A model generated the notes under the pieces. It was not told where the DNA came from. It was given only the letters and a program-made list of their open reading frames with translations, and did no database searches. 64,000 nt of DNA from Salegentibacter lacus (GTDB lineage: Bacteria > Bacteroidota > Bacteroidia > Flavobacteriales > Flavobacteriaceae), in the NCBI RefSeq assembly GCF_020164555.1, contig NZ_JAIQZB010000002.1, positions 225,707 through 289,706 on the forward strand, read 5' to 3'. The translations under genes were made by a program, and so were the position numbers. Shown here one piece after another: positions 61,350 to 64,000 of the stretch. Within the stretch, counting starts at the first letter, position 1. Each line of letters begins with the position of its first letter.

Positions 61350-63755
61350 ATGACCAGAAATTACCCCCCAATTCTTGTTACCCTACTTATTTTATTTACG
61401 AGTTCTTTATTAGCACAACATTCTGTAAAAGGAAAATTGGTTACCGAAACCAATGAACCTATTGCTTTTGCCAATGTTATTTTATTAGATGCTAAAGATT
61501 CTATTTCAGTTTATAGGGGTGCCATTTCAGAAGAAAATGGGGAGTTCTCGTTTCAGGAAATTGCTTCAAACGATTATTTATTAAAGGTAAGCTTTATAGG
61601 TTACGAGGAGTATTTTCAGAATATATCAGTTAAATCCAATAAAAATTTAGGGGAACTTAGCTTAAAAGAAGGAGCTTCAAGCTTAGAAGAAGTTACCATT
61701 AACGCCCGAAAGCCAAAAATTACCAGAAGTATAGACCGTATTACTTTTGAGGTTGAAAACTCAACGCTTTCTAGCGGAAACAGTTGGGATATTTTGCGCC
61801 AAACGCCTGGAGTAATTATGAGCCAGGGGCAATTACAGGTGAGGAATTCTAGCGTAACGGTATATATTAACGATCGAAAAGTTCAGCTTACCGAGAATGA
61901 ATTGCAAACCCTTTTACAAAGCTATTCGGCAGAAAATATTAAGTCGGTTGAGGTGATAACGAATCCACCGGCACGCTATGAAGCTGAAGGTGGAGCGATT
62001 TTAAATATCAATACCACTTCTGCTATTTCTCCAGGCTACAAAGGAAGTGTAGAAGGCAATTATACGCAGGGAATTGTTCCTAAATACCAAATAGAAACCA
62101 GTCATTATTGGAAAGGCGATAAACTAAATGTGTTTGCTAATTATACTTTTAGTCCGCGAAAAGAGATAAAACGGGACGATAGTTATATCAATTTCAGCCC
62201 AAACCAGGAAGGCGGACAAAGGTGGGTGAGCGACTTTGAAAGAATTACCCGTTCGCAGGCACATAACGCCAATGTGATCATGGATTATGATTTTGACGAA
62301 AAAAATAAACTGAGTTTTTCTTCTAATTTCCTGTATTCACCCGATAAAACTTTTGATAATTCGGTGCAAACCGATGTTTCCGCTATGGGAAATACTGCAT
62401 TTTCAAACTTTATTACCGATAGTGATGTAAGTACCGATGACAGTAATATCGCCTTAGACTTTACTTATACACATACGCTCGATAATGGCGGAAATGTCTC
62501 GGCCGGTGCGCACTATACCAAATTTGATCAGGAACGTGACCAAAGGGTTGCTACCGAATATTTTTCGCTAAATGAAGAATTTGTTAATAACATCGCTTTT
62601 AATACCGAAGCAATTCAGGATATTAACATTTTTACCGCGCAAATAGATCTAAGTACCAGCCTTGGAGAAACTGCCTTTGAAAGCGGATTAAAATTATCCA
62701 GCATAGATTCAGAAAGTGGAATCGATTTTTTTGATGCAGAAAGTCTCGAAAATCTTTATGATAATCTTTCAGACGAATTTCATTACGATGAAAAGGTTTA
62801 TGCCGCTTATGCCAGCGCTTCCAGAGATTGGGAAAAGTGGAGTGCAAAAGCCGGTTTAAGAGGAGAATATACAGATCTTTTAGGAATGTCTTTTTCTACA
62901 GATCAGCAAAACCTTCAGGAATATTTTGAACTGTTTCCTACTGCTTATTTGCAATACCGCGCTTCAGATAATCATAGTTTTACGCTGGATTATAGTAGAA
63001 GAATTGAACGCCCACGATATGAAAGCTTGAATCCGTTTAGATATTTTCTGAATGAAAACGATTTTAATGCCGGAAACCCGAATTTACGTGCGGCAATTAG
63101 CAATAATATCAATCTGAATTATACGCTTTTAGGGCAGTATTTTTTCGATGTTTATTATCGCGATAACGGAAGATCGCCAGCAAGTTTAGCTTTTCAGGAT
63201 AATCAAAATCTAACCATAAGAAGAATGCAGGCTAATTTACTGGAAAGTAAAAGCTACGGTTTGGATATTTTACATGGCCGATCAATTACCGGTTGGTGGT
63301 ATGCTCAATTATATGCTTCACTTTTCCACGAAGAGAATACCTTTTTAGCGGTTGAAAGCAATAATGCTGAGGTTACCAATGAGATTGATGCCGTTTTTGG
63401 TCAATTGTATAATTCATTTACCCTTTCAAAAGATGGAACTTTCTCAGGAAATTTAAGTTTTACTTATGTTTCAGATTATATCTCCGGTTCTTATAATTTC
63501 GATCCGTTTTCAACTTTAAGCCTTGGATTAAGAAAAACACTTTGGAATAATCGCGCAGAATTAAGCCTGAATATCAACGATATTTTTAATAATACCAATA
63601 CACGATTGACTTCCCAATATTTGAATCAGGATAATTCCTTTTTTGCACGGGAGGAAATGCGTTATGTGCGGGTGGGATTTAAATATAACTTCGGAAACTT
63701 TAGGCTAGAAGACAACCAACGAAGCATAGATGCCGCCGAAAGGGATAGGTTGTAA
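61350..63755 (+). CDS. TonB-dependent-receptor-like outer-membrane beta-barrel protein
   Basis: An 801-residue outer-membrane protein. It has a signal peptide (ending LLAQHS), a carboxypeptidase-regulatory-like domain (about 25-110: VKGKLVTETNEPIAFANVIL), a plug with ITRSIDRITFEV and the FxVGxxT-free plug motif, and a large C-terminal barrel ending RVGFKYNFGNFR. This is the OMP_b-brl_3 kind that lacks a SusD partner. The ATG at 61350 is chosen; the longer frame starts inside the promoter-like box. Its cargo is unknown; it may bring fragments to the salvage enzymes. Confidence 0.88.
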   Translation: MTRNYPPILVTLLILFTSSLLAQHSVKGKLVTETNEPIAFANVILLDAKDSISVYRGAISEENGEFSFQEIASNDYLLKVSFIGYEEYFQNISVKSNKNLGELSLKEGASSLEEVTINARKPKITRSIDRITFEVENSTLSSGNSWDILRQTPGVIMSQGQLQVRNSSVTVYINDRKVQLTENELQTLLQSYSAENIKSVEVITNPPARYEAEGGAILNINTTSAISPGYKGSVEGNYTQGIVPKYQIETSHYWKGDKLNVFANYTFSPRKEIKRDDSYINFSPNQEGGQRWVSDFERITRSQAHNANVIMDYDFDEKNKLSFSSNFLYSPDKTFDNSVQTDVSAMGNTAFSNFITDSDVSTDDSNIALDFTYTHTLDNGGNVSAGAHYTKFDQERDQRVATEYFSLNEEFVNNIAFNTEAIQDINIFTAQIDLSTSLGETAFESGLKLSSIDSESGIDFFDAESLENLYDNLSDEFHYDEKVYAAYASASRDWEKWSAKAGLRGEYTDLLGMSFSTDQQNLQEYFELFPTAYLQYRASDNHSFTLDYSRRIERPRYESLNPFRYFLNENDFNAGNPNLRAAISNNINLNYTLLGQYFFDVYYRDNGRSPASLAFQDNQNLTIRRMQANLLESKSYGLDILHGRSITGWWYAQLYASLFHEENTFLAVESNNAEVTNEIDAVFGQLYNSFTLSKDGTFSGNLSFTYVSDYISGSYNFDPFSTLSLGLRKTLWNNRAELSLNINDIFNNTNTRLTSQYLNQDNSFFAREEMRYVRVGFKYNFGNFRLEDNQRSIDAAERDRL

Positions 63756-63776
63756 TAACCTGGAAATTCTTTATTC

Positions 63777-63858
63777 CGTCAAGCTGAACTTGTTTCAGCT
63801 TCTAAGCCTCTACTAAAATTATATCTTGTTAGATCCTGAAAATAAATTACCATTGACG
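63777..63858. repeat. Dispersed palindromic element, copy 7
   Basis: CGTCAAGCTGAACTTGTTTC followed by AGCTTCTAAG, then an inverted, decayed second half (GTTAGATCCTGAAAATAAAT...TTGACG). It lies 22 bp after the TonB-receptor stop. Outer arms were not found. Confidence 0.7.
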
Positions 63859-63864
63859 TATTTT

Positions 63865-64000
63865 TCAAGTTGCTGTTTTATAGCTGATTACCATGTTCAT
63901 TTCTTTTGCCATTTTGAATAAGCTTTTTTGTTTATTAAGTAGTATTTTTTCTTGGTAAGCTTTGATACCTTCTTCTACATAGTTTAAACCTTTTACAAAT
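63865..64000 (-). CDS. C-terminal fragment of an unidentified protein, cut by the window edge
   Basis: A leftward frame entering from the right edge gives about 44 codons ending in TGA at 63865-63867. The visible part reads FVKGLNYVEEGIKAYQEKIL and then LLNKQKSLFKMAKEMNMVIS, helical and basic. Short C-terminal tails of this style occur in some insertion-sequence transposases, but I cannot identify a family from so little, and no terminal inverted repeat is seen. Confidence 0.45.
   Translation of the reverse strand, partial: FVKGLNYVEEGIKAYQEKILLNKQKSLFKMAKEMNMVISYKTAT

Noticed and set aside
1..64000. CRISPR array, restriction-modification, toxin-antitoxin or other defence system
   Set aside because: No regularly spaced direct repeats and no cas, nuclease-methylase or toxin-antitoxin genes were seen; the dispersed repeats are single, irregularly spaced palindromes.

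Overview
The window looks like chromosomal DNA of a marine-type member of the Flavobacteriaceae (Bacteroidota), in the Gramella/Salegentibacter/Zunongwangia neighbourhood. This rests on AT-rich sequence (G+C in the high 30s by eye), TAnnTTTG-type promoter boxes, clade-typical families (DUF4837, DUF4175, OmpH/Skp, TonB beta-barrel receptors, GIN-domain proteins), A-rich leaders instead of strong Shine-Dalgarno sites, and gene pairs I associate with this family. The genus is inference; no rRNA is present.

Region 1 (1-38 kb) is mainly core housekeeping. It holds a GH3-type acyl-adenylating enzyme, an M23 endopeptidase, TatA, a DUF4837 lipoprotein, an MltD-like lytic transglycosylase and phosphoglycerate kinase. 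Next come DNA polymerase III delta', an OmpH/Skp chaperone, mnmG-ybeY-DUF4175, gltX, an SPFH protein, a YtxH/holin-like/DUF6327 trio, glnS, folB and tRNA-Cys. A LysE exporter, a GIN-domain protein, RNase R, rpiB, an ElaA acetyltransferase, rnpA with a CtpA-type protease, an M1 aminopeptidase, an S8 lipoprotein protease and an MBL hydrolase complete it. Two 16-bp palindromes that resemble ParB-binding parS sites bracket mnmG; one is built into the last codons of ybeY.

Region 2 (36-43 kb) has two divergent cation:proton antiporters, each with a TrkA-type nucleotide-binding domain, then yebC and lepA.

Region 3 (43-64 kb) is the most distinctive part: a coherent amino-sugar and peptidoglycan (muropeptide) salvage locus. 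A rightward operon encodes a sugar MFS transporter, a GH20 hexosaminidase, MurQ, a DigH/YddW-like glycosidase, a sodium:solute symporter and an L-Ala-D/L-Glu epimerase, followed by an SH3-NlpC/P60 endopeptidase. A leftward operon encodes a ROK regulator, a NagB-PIG-L fusion and an amidase_2 lipoprotein. A third unit encodes an HGSNAT-like acyltransferase and a GH3 (NagZ-like) enzyme fused to a beta-lactamase-fold domain, followed by a TonB-type outer-membrane receptor. Together they could open, trim and import muropeptides and feed fructose-6-phosphate and glutamate. No MurNAc or GlcNAc kinase and no classical NagA are visible.

Dispersed palindromic repeats occupy many intergenic gaps. One family carries an inner half-site CTGAACTTGTTTCAG and, in several copies, outer arms that differ between copies but pair with each other, so they may double as terminators. 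The extreme right edge holds the tail of an unidentified leftward gene.
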